In this document: in pieces, positions 33,320 through 47,010 of the stretch | Layout of the letters: every line of letters starts with the position of its first letter | Numbering within the stretch: the first letter of the stretch is position 1 | DNA from: Vesta saturnalis | Taxonomy: Eukaryota; Arthropoda; Insecta; Coleoptera; Lampyridae | NCBI GenBank assembly: GCA_036346205.1 | Contig: JARFJB010000749.1 | Location: 1,012,501-1,076,500, forward strand | Length of the DNA: 64,000 nucleotides | Direction: 5' to 3' | Position numbers and translations under genes: made by a program | Notes under the pieces: model-generated | What the model was told of the DNA's origin: nothing | The model's input: the letters and a program-made list of their open reading frames with translations, nothing else | The model's database searches: none

Positions 33320-33475
33320 ATGGCTTGTTTAGGGTCTACTAGGCTCTGTGTTCGTGTGCAAGAAAAACTGTGTCAGTTGGGACAATCGCCACAAGTTAGA
33401 AGAAAAACTTTTTCTTGTGATCGTTTTAAGTTTGGAATTTTGCCTCCTTCCAGGATTATTTTAGACGAGGGAAAG
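33320..33475 (+). CDS. Candidate first coding exon of an unidentified gene, divergent from mRpL32
   Basis: ATG 33320 sits in a good context (AACGATGG). The frame has 52 codons (MACLGSTRLCVRVQEKLCQL, later SCDRFKFGILPPSRIILDE) up to GAAAG|GTCAGA, a possible splice donor in phase 0. The composition is protein-like and much less AT-rich than the surroundings. No family is recognised, and no downstream exon was identified to the right. The frame is also open 26 codons upstream, so an earlier start at 33242 cannot be excluded. Confidence 0.5.
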
Positions 33476-36400
33476 GTCAGAATAATTTTTTATTTAATTT
33501 TTCACGCATTTTTCGCAAATTCGGTTTTATTTTTTAAATTTATAACGTAGGGATTTAAGTGAATAGATTTTGCACGAATGGGAACGCATGCGCCTCGTTG
33601 CCAATATGCACTTTTTTTAAATTTACGGAGTTCTCTTTAAGATTACATAAGTCTTGTTGAGATTTTAAAATAAAATTAATAGTAATTAAAGGATAAGGTT
33701 AAAAAAAGTAGGCTAGCAAGCGGATCTAGTTGCGTTTTTGAAATATATGTATACATATACACACTGTGCGAGCATAATTCGTACAACTTTCTCAATTTCT
33801 ATCTTTGTCCATACTTTCTTTTAAATAATGTATTGATGATTAAATGCCTAAGATTGTTATTAATACTTTTGTTTTCAACACCTTCTTTGATTATTAGAGC
33901 GAATGGTTTATGTAAATTATCACTTAGTGTAAATAAAATTTATGGTTCCTAGCTAGTCAAAAAAATATCAATAGAAATTTAATAAATTTATTGGTGGAAT
34001 TAAAAGAGAGATTTTTAATTAATATGGGAATATTCTTTCACAATTTTTTTTGTGAAAGTTCATTATGAATTTTGTATACTAGATCTGATTTTGAGTAGGT
34101 ACGTGTGTTGTTTATTGAAATTTTTCGATATTGGAAGGACCCAACTAATTATCAGTCATTGACAGTACAGGTACAACAGCCCAGAGTGGTGGTGAGAGTG
34201 TCCTTGCTCTTCTCCAAGTAGGTCAGATGTACACTTTCTTCTTTTTCATCTGATGGGTATACACGCGCACAGACAGACGATGTAGATCAAAATTACGCTT
34301 TCATTAGTAGGAATTCTATTAGCACCTACGTATTAACGCACTTGTTTCTTTAAACGCATATGCGTAAAAGTAAAATGGCCTACTTTAAAGATTAAGTGAA
34401 AAAATGAGTACGAAACAGCACTCTCATCACTTCATGTGAACTCACTTTCAATGGAATTTACATTCGATTACCGCGACTTACCATTTATAAATAAAATCGG
34501 AAATCAAAGAAGTTACGTAAAATTCACGTAATAATGTTAATAATTACTTAACACTAATTGTCGATTACATCGGTTAGTCTACATCACTACAGCGAAAGGG
34601 GTGTGTAATAATTATTTACAGTATTTAAATCTGGTTTATTGTAAGGGTGTGACAAAACTTTCTCCATTTTCTTAAGAAACTACTTAATTTCGATGATTTT
34701 TCTCATAACTTTCGCACATATTCTTTCATACTCGTTTTTTTAAAGTTTATTCATAATAGGTAAGTAAAAAAATTACCTAATTGTAAGGTGTTAAACATTA
34801 TTTCTATTTTTCTTATTGATTAGCTCGGTAACTCTCACTACATAATTGTGATGTAATCTTTAGCTGTAGCCTAAATACCTTCCGTCGTATCTCAAATTGT
34901 GTGAATGAGCTTTTGCAAGTTAAACTTTAACTAAGATTGCTATTAATTTAAAGATATCCGCATAAATAACATTTATGAAAGTGAAACTATTATGAATATG
35001 GTTTATTAATAATATTACTAATACAGCAGGTTTGTTATTATTCAATTATTCTTCTTAGTTGAAAACAGTAATTTTGTAAAGTAGGTTCTTTCACTTCTAC
35101 ATTTACAAAATAAATTATCAACAAAGGTCATTTTATTAATACATTCCGTTATTGTGAATTTAAGTTTATAGCCATTAATTAGCCGAACATTCCTAATATG
35201 GGTAAATTGTTTAAATCTGACAACATTGATTTTAGTGCCCGGTTATTAATTACGCAGGTGCACATATACCGCCAAATCATAGATATCTTACTTAATAAGA
35301 TATCTATGCGCCAAATTCGTGAATATCTGGTTTTCTTGTACGTTGCCAAATTTTACTGTAAATGTTGGGGCGGATTCAACAATATTTCAACTTAGTGTCA
35401 ATCTAGGTGTATCCACAAATTAGTGGTTTGTGGGTGTATCTCTCTTGCATATTACTAATAGATTAATTGCTTCTAGATATGTATGCACATATGAGAGCTT
35501 GTTTAACACCTTTTAATTTAACAAACATGTTTACTGAATTTATTCAAAGCTGTTTGTTTAAATGTGAAGTCTAGGTGTTATACAGGTTACTCACATAATA
35601 CGTTTGTTTCCTGCCATGTTTTCGGCTAAAATTTTGCTGCAAAATAAGAGTAGGCATAAACATGTTGTTTCACAGCATTATAATATTAAGTTACGCAAAC
35701 GAGCATTACACTCATAATACGGTTATGATTGGTGATTGACTTAGCCAATTAACGGAGCTCTTAACCATGTATATAAATTTTAAATATTACGTAAGTCAGG
35801 TATGATGAGGAAGTGCTCTACCATGCCGAAAATAACAACTACGTACCGTGAAACCTAGTTTTTCTGGTAATGCGATTTGTGGAAACAAACGTGTTTGTGT
35901 AAATATATTCATAAATGCAATATTGATACCATATCTCAATATTAAAAATTAATATTTTGTTGTATGGTTAAGATACGGTGAAGAAGTACTAATAATTTTA
36001 CAATTAACATGTGTGATATGTTGCCTATTTTGATTAAATTGTTTTTTTAGTACATTTCTCAACAAAAGAGCACCTATTTCTAGTGACAAACAAGTGATTA
36101 CAATATTACCTACTATAACTAAACTAAAATAGGCCATTCTACTCTTAACACGACCATTTACGGAAATACAGTAGGAAGTGACCAACATTACAAAGTGCAA
36201 AAGTCAGCAACTATTTAAGGGTCTAAACTAGAAAGTAATCAATTAGTTAAGGTTCTGAACAAAAAAAGAACATAACCATTAAAGTTTCTAAAACTTCTGT
36301 ACAAATACGTTCATTAAGTTGGCTTTTCCATCATTGCGCATTTTCTTGTAATTAGATTTAATTAGATAATAATTAATGTGAATTTGATGCTACAGCACAA

Positions 36401-36529
36401 AATTTTTATTTAACATGAAACTGGACCCACCAATTACCAAATGAATATGCGAAAACGTTTTATACGTAAAAAGTACCGAATAATTAAGTTCTAATTAGGT
36501 GCTTTAATTGCTAATAGTAAATAATAAGT
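33476..36529. other. No gene recognised (possible intron)
   Basis: About 3 kb of AT-rich sequence without supportable exons or repeats. If the exon at 33320 is real, this may be its first intron. Confidence 0.4.
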
Positions 36530-38784
36530 TACCCTTTCAGCTTGTCACTAAAATGAACGCTTTATTGAGACACTATCAAAATGTACCGTAGTCGTATTAA
36601 GTATGCTTAATGTTAGAAGGGTGTCAACGGTGCGATCCACCTCTCAGGGGCAAGAAATGATAAAAAAATTAGGTGCTTTCACGATTGGACATTTTAATGA
36701 TTTCTCTATTTACGCATTAACAAAATAACCAATTTCCTAATTAAGTACTCATACTATTTCGAAAAAAATTAGAAATTCTTTTCAGCAAAGGGACCCATTA
36801 CTCAAAGTAGGTGCTCTTTGGGTACGCCATCAAAGTGATTCTGGTATTTACACTTTAGCCTGCTCCCGAATTAAGAGCTTTTACTGTTTAGACAAGCTTG
36901 AACATTGCCATTAACAGAATATCTCACCTCCTAAAAGTAAACTATGTACGAAAAAGTAGGTGCTTTTTCGGTTAGCCGTTAAAATAGTTCCTTTATTTAT
37001 ACTTTATTTAAATATCTAGTTTGATTATTAAGTGAAAAAGCTAAACATTGTCGTCATCAGACAGAACCACCTCTCAAGAGGTTTAAAAAATGTCATGAAT
37101 ATAATTATTTGGTTTATACTTTACTTCAATATCTATTTCCTGAATTATGCGCTCTTACTGTTTCGAAAAAGTTGAACATTGTCATCAGAGGGTGCCTCTT
37201 CCCGAACCTAAACTATGCATGAAAAAGTTGGTTATTTATATTTTATTTAAACATCTTGTTTCCAAAATAAGCGCTCTTATTGTTTCGATAAAGTTGGAAT
37301 GTGCTGTCAGCAGATGACCTCAGATCACAAAAGAAAATTATGTCCGAAAAATTAGGTGCTTTTGCGTCCTGCATTAAAATGATTCATTTATTATATGTTC
37401 AAATATTTATTTTCCGAATTAAATGGTCTTACCGTTTCAAAAAGTTGAACATTATCGTTAGCAGAGTAATGTTTAAAACATTCGGCGCTTTTTCGGTTTG
37501 CCATTAAAATGAGTACTTTATTTATATTTTATTTAAATACCTTGTTTTCGAGAAAGTTGAACATTGTTGTCGTCAACATGGGCCTACCTTTCAAGAGTAA
37601 ATTATATTCAGAGAGTACTCTTTCGGTTTGCTATTACAACGAATTTTTTATGTATACGTTATTTAAAAATCTAGTTTCTCAATTGAGTGCTTTTACCTTT
37701 TTGAAAAAGTTGAACATTGTAGAGGGGTCACCGATCACGAGGAAACTATGCTTAAGAAATTAGGTGCTTTTTTGGTTTTTCATTAAAAATATTCCTTTAT
37801 TTGTGCTTTATTTAAATATTTAGTTTCCGAATTAAATGCATTTAGTGTTTCGAAAAAGTTTGGAATGTGTGGTCAGCAGATGAGCCCATCTGACAAGAGT
37901 AAATTATTTTCGAAAAATTAGGTGCTATTAAAACGATTTATTTATTTATACTCTTTGTGAATGTCTAGTTTCTAAATTAAGTACTCGCACCGTTTTGAAA
38001 AATTTTAACAGAAAAATTAGGTGATTTTTGGTTTCCCATTAAAATGATTCCTTTGTTTAAATAATTAGTTTTCGAATTAAGTTCTCTCTCACTCGAAAAA
38101 TATACGACGTGTCGTCAGCAGATGAGCTAACTTCCTCGTCATCTTCTTAAGAGTAAATTATACCCGAAAAATTAAGCTTTTTAGGTTTACGATTAAAACG
38201 ATATTGTTATTTATACTTTAATTATGTAGTTCTTGAATTGAGTTCCCATACCATTAAGAAGAAGTTGAACATTGCCGTCAGCAACGGGACCGACCTCTCA
38301 AGAGTAAATTATGTTCCAAAGTGGTTTTCGGTTTGTCATTATAGACTCTTTTATTTATACTTAATTTAAATATTTAGTTTTGGAATTAAATGCTCTTTCT
38401 GTTTCTTAAAAGTTGAACATCGTCTTCAGAAGAGGGGCCCGCCTCTCAAGAGTAAACTATATTAAAAAAATTAATGGCCTTTTCGGTTTCTCATTAAAAT
38501 CATTTGTGTATTAAATATCTAGTTTTTGAATTATGTTGTCTTACCGTATCAGCAGAGCGACCCACCTCTCTACAGTAATTTATGTTCGAAAAATTAGGCA
38601 TTTTTTCGGTTTGTTATGAAAGTGATTCTGTTATTTATGCTTTATTTAAATATCTAGTTTTCGAATTAATTGCTTTTACTGTTTCAAAAAGTTGAACATT
38701 GTCGTCACCTGATGGGAAAAATTCTTGAGAGTAAACTATGTTCGAGAAGTTAGGTGCTTTTTCAGTTTGCCATTAAAACGATTC

Positions 38785-38844
<60 letters not shown>

Positions 38845-40345
38845 AGTTTTTGAATTAACCTCTCATGAGCAAACTATGGTTTCAAAAATTAAGTAATTAT
38901 TTATATTTGATTTAAATAATTAGTTTCCAAATTAAGTGCTCTTACTGTTTCGAAAAAGTTGTTAAGAAGGGTGCCGACTAACTGTAACGGAGATGGGCAG
39001 GTTCGTGACAAGACGTAAAATGGCTGACGTTTGACTTCCAACACCTTACACTTACGTTAATACAAAGCTCAAAACGTCCTATGAGCGCCGCCATGATCTA
39101 AACTTATTTTGAAAATCATCTTAAGCGAAATCCTGAACCGAAGATTTTCGCTTACTCGGTACATAAAAACTCTGAGCTTCCTGAATAAACCTCGTATAAT
39201 TTATTTTGAATGTAATCAAAGTCCAAAATATTATCAATCCCAATTGAACTATTTGTTTCACCCTCGTATAAATTTGCACTAATATTTGGTTAACAACAAT
39301 ATTCTAAAGTCTAATTTCAAGTCAACGTTCATAAATGTGTCGAAAAGATTAATTATACTGAACTTTTGTGATCTTTCATGTAACTTTACACATAAAAAAC
39401 ACAATGTAATAAAGCACTACTGCATTGCAACACTTAAATACGTCTCAAAATAAAATTGTTGAAAAAGGTTCGCTGTAATCCAAATAAAAGAATGAAAAAC
39501 TTAAAAAAGGTAATGATTATAATTATTTGGTTTATAAATTTCCTACTCCTTTTAAACGAAGTATCTCATTAACGTGGTTGAGCTCCTTTAATTAATCCTT
39601 GGAATGGTCCACACCCGCGCTCAATAGGCCTTTTAACTCTGCCGGCGCGAACTGTTTCGAAACGGTAAGAGCATTTAATTTGGCAAATATATATTCAAAT
39701 GAAGGAATCGTTTCAATGGCAATCTGAAAAACACAATTTTACGAACACAATTTACTCTTGAGGTGTGGACTCTTTTGCTGACAGCATATTCGAACTTTTT
39801 GAAACCATAAGAGCACTTAATTCTGTATTTAAATAACGAATAAATCAAGGAATCATTTTAATGCCAAACGAAAGAAGCATTTTTTTAACGTAATCTAGTG
39901 TTAAGAAGCTTGTCTCTTTTCTGACGAAAATGTTCGACTTTTTCCAAACGGCAAAAGCACTTATTCCGGGAGCAGGATATAGATACAGTGTAAATAACAA
40001 AATCATTTTAACAGGAAACCGAAACAACAACTAATTTTGTATACCTTAATTTGCTTTGGGTAGTGGGCCTCTCTGCTGAATAGCATCTTTTAATTTTTTC
40101 GAAATGGTATGAGTACTTAATTCGGAAGCTAGTTATTTTGTAAATCCGTATATAGAGAAATCATTGCTATGTCAAACCCTAAACGCTCTACATTTTTTAA
40201 CCATTCTTTACTCCCGAGAGGCGGATGCAGCGTTGATAACAAAGTACAACTTTCTCTGGGCATTAAGAGTATTTAATACGGGCACGGCATATTTCGTTCA
40301 TTTTAGTGACAAACTGGAAGAGTTACTTATTCTTTGCTGGTAGAC
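36530..40345. repeat. Foldback-like structure: tandem ~110-165 bp subrepeats in two facing arms
   Basis: From about 36.53 to 38.98 kb a diverged unit recurs about 14-15 times in plus orientation. Its landmarks are AAAAATTAGGTGCTTTTTCG, GATTCCTTTATTTATACTTT, GTGCTCTTACTGTTTCGAAA, AAAGTTGAACATTGTCGTCA and CCACCTCTCAAGAGTAAACT. From about 39.64 to 40.34 kb the same landmarks occur four or five times inverted (GTTTCGAAACGGTAAGAGCA, TTTACTCTTGAGGTGTGGAC, TTCGAACTTTTTGAAACCA). The outer ends also mirror each other: CTTTCAGCTTGTCACTAAAATG-type sequence near 36537 versus its inverse near 40297. A ~650-bp unrelated core (38.98-39.64 kb) separates the arms. Confidence 0.82.
38788..38840. repeat. (TA)n microsatellite inside the subrepeat array
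   Basis: About 53 bp of alternating TA that replaces the TTATTTATACTTTATTTAAA part of one subrepeat, so it probably expanded in place. Confidence 0.95.
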
Positions 40346-41059
40346 TACGCTTGTAAACCACTTAAGGGGCCATTTTGTGAACATACCATGCATCTCTCAG
40401 AAGTTTGATTTGCAATTAAAACATCCAATTGTCAATTATGTGATACTTTGAATGTTCAAAATGCTTTTACATAGGTATTCATTTTTTAACTGATTCTTTT
40501 GCCAAACACAAAATTTTGCACTTAACTGGCACCTAATTATGTATTATTTAACAAAAAAATGCACAATGGATGGGGGTCAGGGCTAACTTAATAAGCATCG
40601 ATAATAACTAAGGTCTGATTCCACTTCTTAGGCGCTGCTAACGATCTATAATGATTGATATGTCAAACTTGAAGCGTCTAAGATGCTTCCTTCCCTAATT
40701 GGTAATGGGATCTTTTTACCAGTGAGGATCTTGGTAATAGTCGGTGTTCGACGATTTTGAATATGTTTTTAGCGTTTGTCCCATTCGTGTCCAAAATGTG
40801 CGCCTTTTTCATTCTTCTTAAGGGTTGTCGCTGGAACTAAATCACTATCAGTAGAAACAGTAAAATGTAGGGTATTAAGATACACTTTTTTGCATTCAGT
40901 TTGCTGCTATTTCCGGTTTTCAAAATAGGCCAAGTTGCCAGTTCCTTCCAACAGATTTATAGGAGCTGTTAAAAATTAAAGCTCTTGAACAAACTTTATA
41001 AAATATTTGTAAAAATTGTCTTACTTCGTTAATATCCTTAGAAAGGGGTGTATTAATTA
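40346..41059. other. No gene recognised
   Basis: Unremarkable spacer. A short imperfect palindrome (CTTAGGCGC ... GCGTCTAAG, about 40628-40683) is present. Confidence 0.35.
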
Positions 41060-41236
41060 TCTCATCCATTTGATGGGTACTGGGTTTGGCATAGATTGCT
41101 GTATGTTGCCTATTTTCGTAATGAACTTATAAAATAGGTTGTATAATTAGCCTAAAAAATGTTATTAAAATTGTTTCATTTCTTTTCATTTCCATTTTGT
41201 AGGTTGGAAGGTCGTGTGGTGTTCTACACCATATAT
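41060..41236 (-). repeat. Inverted copy of the 190-bp dispersed repeat
   Basis: The reverse complement reads GGTGTAGAACACCACACGAC, CCTACAAAATGGAAATGAAA, AATTTTAATAACATTTTTTA and GAAAATAGGCAACATA, matching the unit at 25345-25745. Confidence 0.82.
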
Positions 41237-41294
41237 TTTTTATATTCACTTAAAAATAAACTTTCAAAATTCCTTTTTATAGGAGAACGTTAAA

Positions 41295-42745
41295 TATGCA
41301 ATTGTTTCAAGGTTTTAAAATGATTTACAAAGAATTAGAGTAAGTAGTTCAATGTGCAAGGGTTTTATCGTTATAATGATGGTTTGTTTCAACAAAAATG
41401 CTATAAAAATTACGCAGGTGCAACATATATGAACTCAATAGTTTAGTGTGTAGGATAGTGACCCGTACAAATGTGCCGTAAAATGGGAAAATGTAATTGG
41501 TGAGAGTGGGAAGCTAGATACTAATGAAAATCACAGATAAGGAAACTTACAAGACACTTCTCTTAAAAAGGTGCAAAGCAATTTAGTTGACTGATAATAT
41601 CTCGTGTTTGTAGCTTTAGTGTAAATGATTTTACAAAATGTGGAAAGTTTGATTGTTATGTTAATTTTCTTTGCATTAAAACCCTGTCAAATTTAAGACC
41701 ATGTACAGAAATGTGAACGACTCAGTAAATAAGATTAGTGTAGAGTATAGGATACGAATGCGCGGTAAAATGTAATTGGTTAAAGTGCAATTAAACTAAC
41801 GGTTAGAAAACTAAGATGCTATTTTTAAAGGGGCGGAAGACAATCCATTTAGCTAACATCTCGTGTCGGTAGCTGTAGGGTAATTCATTTTAAGAAATGT
41901 GGAAGTTTTATTGTTATACTAATACCTCTTTTTGTAATAAAAATTCGACTATTTAGTATCTTTCTCTTTGTGAACATTTCCTTTTTTTTTAATTTGCAAA
42001 TTGCCAAACCAGGGTTTAGGATTACCTGATATAAAAATGTATCAAACTGTAATGAGACCAATGAAACTTAAAAGATTCTTTTTTACGTTAAAAAATGATA
42101 CAATTGTTTCAAGGTTTTAAAATGATTCACAAAGAATTAGTTTAAATAGTTCAATAAATGTGAAAGGATTTTATCGTTATAATAATAGTTTATTGCAACA
42201 AAAATGATATAACATTTAATGTCGGTGCAAGAAATCTGAACTCAATAAATATAGTTAATGTGTAGGATAGTGACTCAGTACAAATGTGCAGTAAAATGGG
42301 AAAATTTAATTGGTGAAGCTAGATATTAATGAAAATAAACTTGACGTTAAGAAATCTACAAAGCACTATTCTTAAAGAGGTGCAAAGCAATTTAGTTGGC
42401 TGATAATATTTCGTATTTTTAAGTTTAGAGTTTTATTGTTATATTAAGTTTTGTTTGTATTAAAAACGCTGTAATATTTAATGCAGTTTTAAGAAACGCA
42501 AAAGTTAAAGAGTAGTGTGTAGGGTAGTGACTCACTGCGAATGTGCTGTAAATTTTAATTGGATAAAATGTAATCAAAATTAATTTGACGGTAAGAAAAC
42601 TGAGACGCTATTTTTAAGGGGGCACAAAACAATTTATTTAACTGGCATCTCGTGTTGGTAGCTTTGGGGTAATTAAGTGTATGAAATGCTATATTAATAC
42701 CTTTTTGAAAAAAAATGCGATAAAGCTTGATGTTCATTGAACTGC
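41295..42745 (+). repeat. Two-level tandem repeat (a-b-a'-b', offset ~807 bp)
   Basis: AATTGTTTCAAGGTTTTAAA begins both large copies (41298 and 42104), followed by GTGTAGGATAGTGAC, AAATGTGC(C/A)GTAAAATGGG and AGGTGCAAAGCAATTTAGTT in each. Within each large copy a second, more diverged half repeats the theme (GTGTAG..TA..ATA / CTGTAA, GACGGTAAGAAAACT, TCTCGTGT(C/T)GGTAGCT). So there are four related units of about 300-400 bp arranged as two pairs. Confidence 0.8.
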
Positions 42746-43570
<825 letters not shown>

Positions 43571-43639
43571 TAATTACAATGTTATAAAGTAACTATAAGA
43601 TTCTAATTTTGCTTTAAATTCAAATATTGGACATCTTAT

Positions 43640-44600
43640 AATTAAAAGTCATCACCTTCACTTTCACTATCATCTTCACTGACTCTCCGACATTGATTAC
43701 TAGAGGTTTTACCATTTCTCAGCTCATTTTTGAAAGTCCCACCACTGGCCCATTTCCTTTTCAGCATGTAAAATACACTTTGCCACAGTTCTCCAGTTAC
43801 TTGGTTTAATGAATCCTTCTATAGCCATAAAACATTCTCGTCCCTGAAGCCCTGTCTTCCAACGTTTTTGTTGTAATACTGTTTACAATTTGCCCATATT
43901 AACTCGATAGGGTTGAATTGGCAGTGATACGGAGGTAAACGTAAAATTTGATGTCCCCATTGATGAGCGATTTCATCAATTGCATATATTTTTGGAACTT
44001 GTAAATCCAATTTGTAACAATTCCACTTTCAGTATATCATTCGAATGAGGAATGTGTTTTCTTAAAAATTGAAGAAGATCTTCTTTCTTCCAACTACTTG
44101 AAGGTAATTTTTCTACTAATGTAGAATGATAACTGGCGTTGTCAAGATTTATCAAACTTGGTTTTTCTAAATTCGGAGAAAGCTGTTCTTAAAACCATTT
44201 TTGAAATAAATCATCGCAAAAATGTTGCTCGAGCACCAGCAATATGAACCTGCTCCATTAAACGCCTTCTTCCATCGTCAACTTTGAATTCAAAACCAAT
44301 TTTGTGTAACAATTGTTTGAAACTCGTTTTACTGAAGGTTTTTATCTTCTTTATGTTAAGTTTGGAGTTGTTCGATAGTAATATGTGAGCCTAAAATTAA
44401 ACAGTGATTAACTCCATTTCAACAATAATTTCTGAATTATTTACCAGTTGCATGCATGGTGTAAATTTTTCGTTTCAAAACGTCTTTCACGTATTCGTGT
44501 CTACATCCTCTGACTACGACTTCAAACGTAGTGCGGGGAATCCGGCGCCGATTTCCCAGATTCTAAAGCGAGAGCCATTCTAGTCTTTGTCCGAGTTATT
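43640..44600 (-). pseudogene. DDE_3-type transposase remnant (Tc1/mariner superfamily-like)
   Basis: Minus strand, several frames. IGFEFKVDDGRRRLMEQVHI near 44300-44240 is followed by FLR. Then KPSLINLDNASYHSTLVEKL (catalytic D region, ~44160-44100) and SSWKKEDLLQFLRKHIPH. Finally comes LPPYHCQFNPIELIWANCKQ (third catalytic region, ~43945-43886) and YYNKNV. By recall, this 'DGRR - IDNASYHS - LPPYHCxxNPIExIW' layout is widespread in insect transposases with a DDE_3 nuclease. The N-terminal HTH is poorly preserved, and no TIRs were found. It is clearly frameshifted. Confidence 0.8.
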
Positions 44601-45259
44601 TTTTTCTCGGAAATGCCGCATGCGAGAGTAGTTCGCTGCAACATAATATTACATTAATATAAATTTAAATAGTGAAAATTATTAGCGTACCTGGATAATG
44701 GAAGTTAAAGGTAAACTTGAGCCCCCGTTATCGCGTTCCATCTCGAAATAATGCAGTATATTCATTAACATTACTTGAGTTTGGCTTTTCAAAGATTTAC
44801 CTTTTAATGACATCATTATTCGTTGCAAAATAAATAAATGCATTCAATCAATTGGAAATACATTTTGCATTATAAACTTACCTCGTAATAGTGAATGTTA
44901 ATAATAATAGTTTTGAAAAAAACTGTTGTTTACAAATGCAATGGAAACTAATAAATTACGAAGCGAAAGATAAATTATTATAACTACAAAACACGATGCG
45001 ATTATACGAAACGAAATACGAAGATTAATTTGAGGTTAAATAGCCAAGAAGACATCTGACAGCGTCATGCGCTATGACTTTAGAATCGACATACGTTTTT
45101 AAGTCCTGCATTTAAAATATACAGCAGACGTATAAATTATAACCCGTCTTTCTTTAAGTGGGAACTTCGCACTAAGATATAGAGAAACAGATGCATTGCA
45201 CAGTAATAATTATATCCCCATTCTCGAGTCCACCATGAGACACCTCTCCCCGGCGCTAG

Positions 45260-46318
45260 TATACTATCTAATAATAAAGATAAAAAAATAATATGTAATG
45301 GAGCTGCCGTCTAAGGGGTTGAAATCTTCGATTTCGAAAACCGTGGATAGTAACAAGTTGAAATTTTCAGAATATATTACTATCTTATTAATAATAAATG
45401 TAAAAAAAAAAATAATATGTGATCAAGCTGACGTTTGAGAGGGTTAAATTTAAGACCAACCCTTCATCATCGATCTCGAAAACCGCGCATAGTATGAAGT
45501 TAACATTTTCAGATTATATTACTATCTAATTAATAATGAAGGCAAAAAAATAATATGTGAGAGAACTACCGTCTAAGGGGGTGAAAATTGAGACCAACCC
45601 TATATCTTCGATCTCGAAAACCGTGCATAGTATCAAGTTGAAATTTTCAGAATATATTAAGTACTATCTAATTAATAATAAAGACAAAAAAATAATATGT
45701 GATGGAGCTGCGGTCTAAGGAGGTGAAAATTAAGACTAACCCTTAATTCTCGATCTCGAAAACCTTGCATAGTATCAAGTTGACATTTTCAGATTATATT
45801 ACTAACTAATTAATAATGAAGGTGAAAAAATAATATGTGATAGAGCTGCCGCCTAAGGGGTTAAAAATTAAGACTGCTCATTTAACCTGGATTTTGCAAA
45901 CCGCGCGTATGAAATGTAAGGAAGTAACACCTGGTGACACATTGTTAGTTAATTAATGAATTAATTATCTAGTTTTGAATTAGAATTGAAACTTTCTCCA
46001 TTTGACATTTTCATTAAAGCTTGCGAAGAAATAAATATACAAATAATTACACCACTTTTTCCTAAATAAAGCGCGGTTTTCGAAATCAAAGATAGGGGAT
46101 TGATCTCAATTTTCACCCCCTTAGACGAAAACTTTATCTGATATGATTTTTTGCCTTCATTATTAATTAGATTGTAATATAATCGGAAAATTTCAACTTG
46201 ACACTATGCACGGTTTTCGAGACCGAGGATTAAGGGTTGGTCTAAATTCTTACCCCTTTAGAAGGCAGCTCCATCAAATATTTTTTTTTATCTTTATTAT
46301 TAATTAGATAGTAATATA
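45260..46318. repeat. Facing tandem arrays of a ~140-bp unit, left part
   Basis: In plus orientation, about five units have TCGATCTCGAAAACCGTGCA or variants at ~45335, 45477, 45615, 45757 and 45890 (spacing 137-142 bp), with ATAGTATCAAGTTGAAATTT, ATTACTATCTAATTAATAAT and ATGTGATGGAGCTGCCGTCT between. After a ~170-bp centre, the unit reappears inverted at ~46075 and ~46210 (GCACGGTTTTCGAGA, TAGAAGGCAGCTCCATCA). The inverted arm continues at 48781 beyond an insertion. Confidence 0.88.
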
Positions 46319-46599
46319 CAGGGTGTGGCGCGAAGAGTTTTGTTTAAAAGTAATGGCGGATACAGTTATATTAAAAATCTGAAATTACGAAGCTGTTATA
46401 CCGGAAATAGACGTCAACTTTGTTATTTTAAATGGAACCTAATATTTTTGATTTCGATTTTTTTTAAATTTTGAAAAATCCTAGTCCACATTGAATAACG
46501 ATATCTCCATTAATAACGAAGCTAGTGACGTGAAATTGTAACCAATAAACAACAAGCGCTTGCCCGTTAACTCCATATATCCATCTCATTGATATTTCA

Positions 46600-46681
46600 T
46601 ACAGGGTGTTTTAAACTTAGTCGCCAACATGCACAATTTAAATCATTTATAAGTTGCTTACTTTAAATAGAACACCCTGTA
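46600..46681. repeat. 82-bp mini inverted element inside the left arm
   Basis: TACAGGGTGTTTTAAACTTA ... ATAGAACACCCTGTA has inverted ends of 11 bp. Its inverted copy is at 48274-48355 in the right arm. The ends resemble those of the host element (CAGGGTGT). Confidence 0.75.
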
Positions 46682-47010
46682 TTTTATTACATTTTCCGCT
46701 GTATTTTTTAAGTTTGGTATCAGTATTCCTATACCTAAATCCAACCACTTTTGAGCTATTTCATTATCTTAGTTAAAACATAACAACACTTATTTATTTC
46801 AACATTAGTAAAGGGTAGGCTATGATTTCCATTATTTAAGGTGATATTTTGATATTTTTTCATAAGTTATTAATTCTGAAAAGTAACCAATAACCTAAAA
46901 GGATTATTAATTGTGGATATCATTAAAACGTTGACTAGGTATTTTGTATTAATTTAATTAGATAACTTACAAACAGAAATAACTAAATGTAATATTAAAC
47001 AAATAAAGTT

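Noticed and set aside
37301..37763. Two open frames within the 36-40 kb array
   Set aside because: They shift frame from unit to unit of the tandem repeat, so they are by-products of it.
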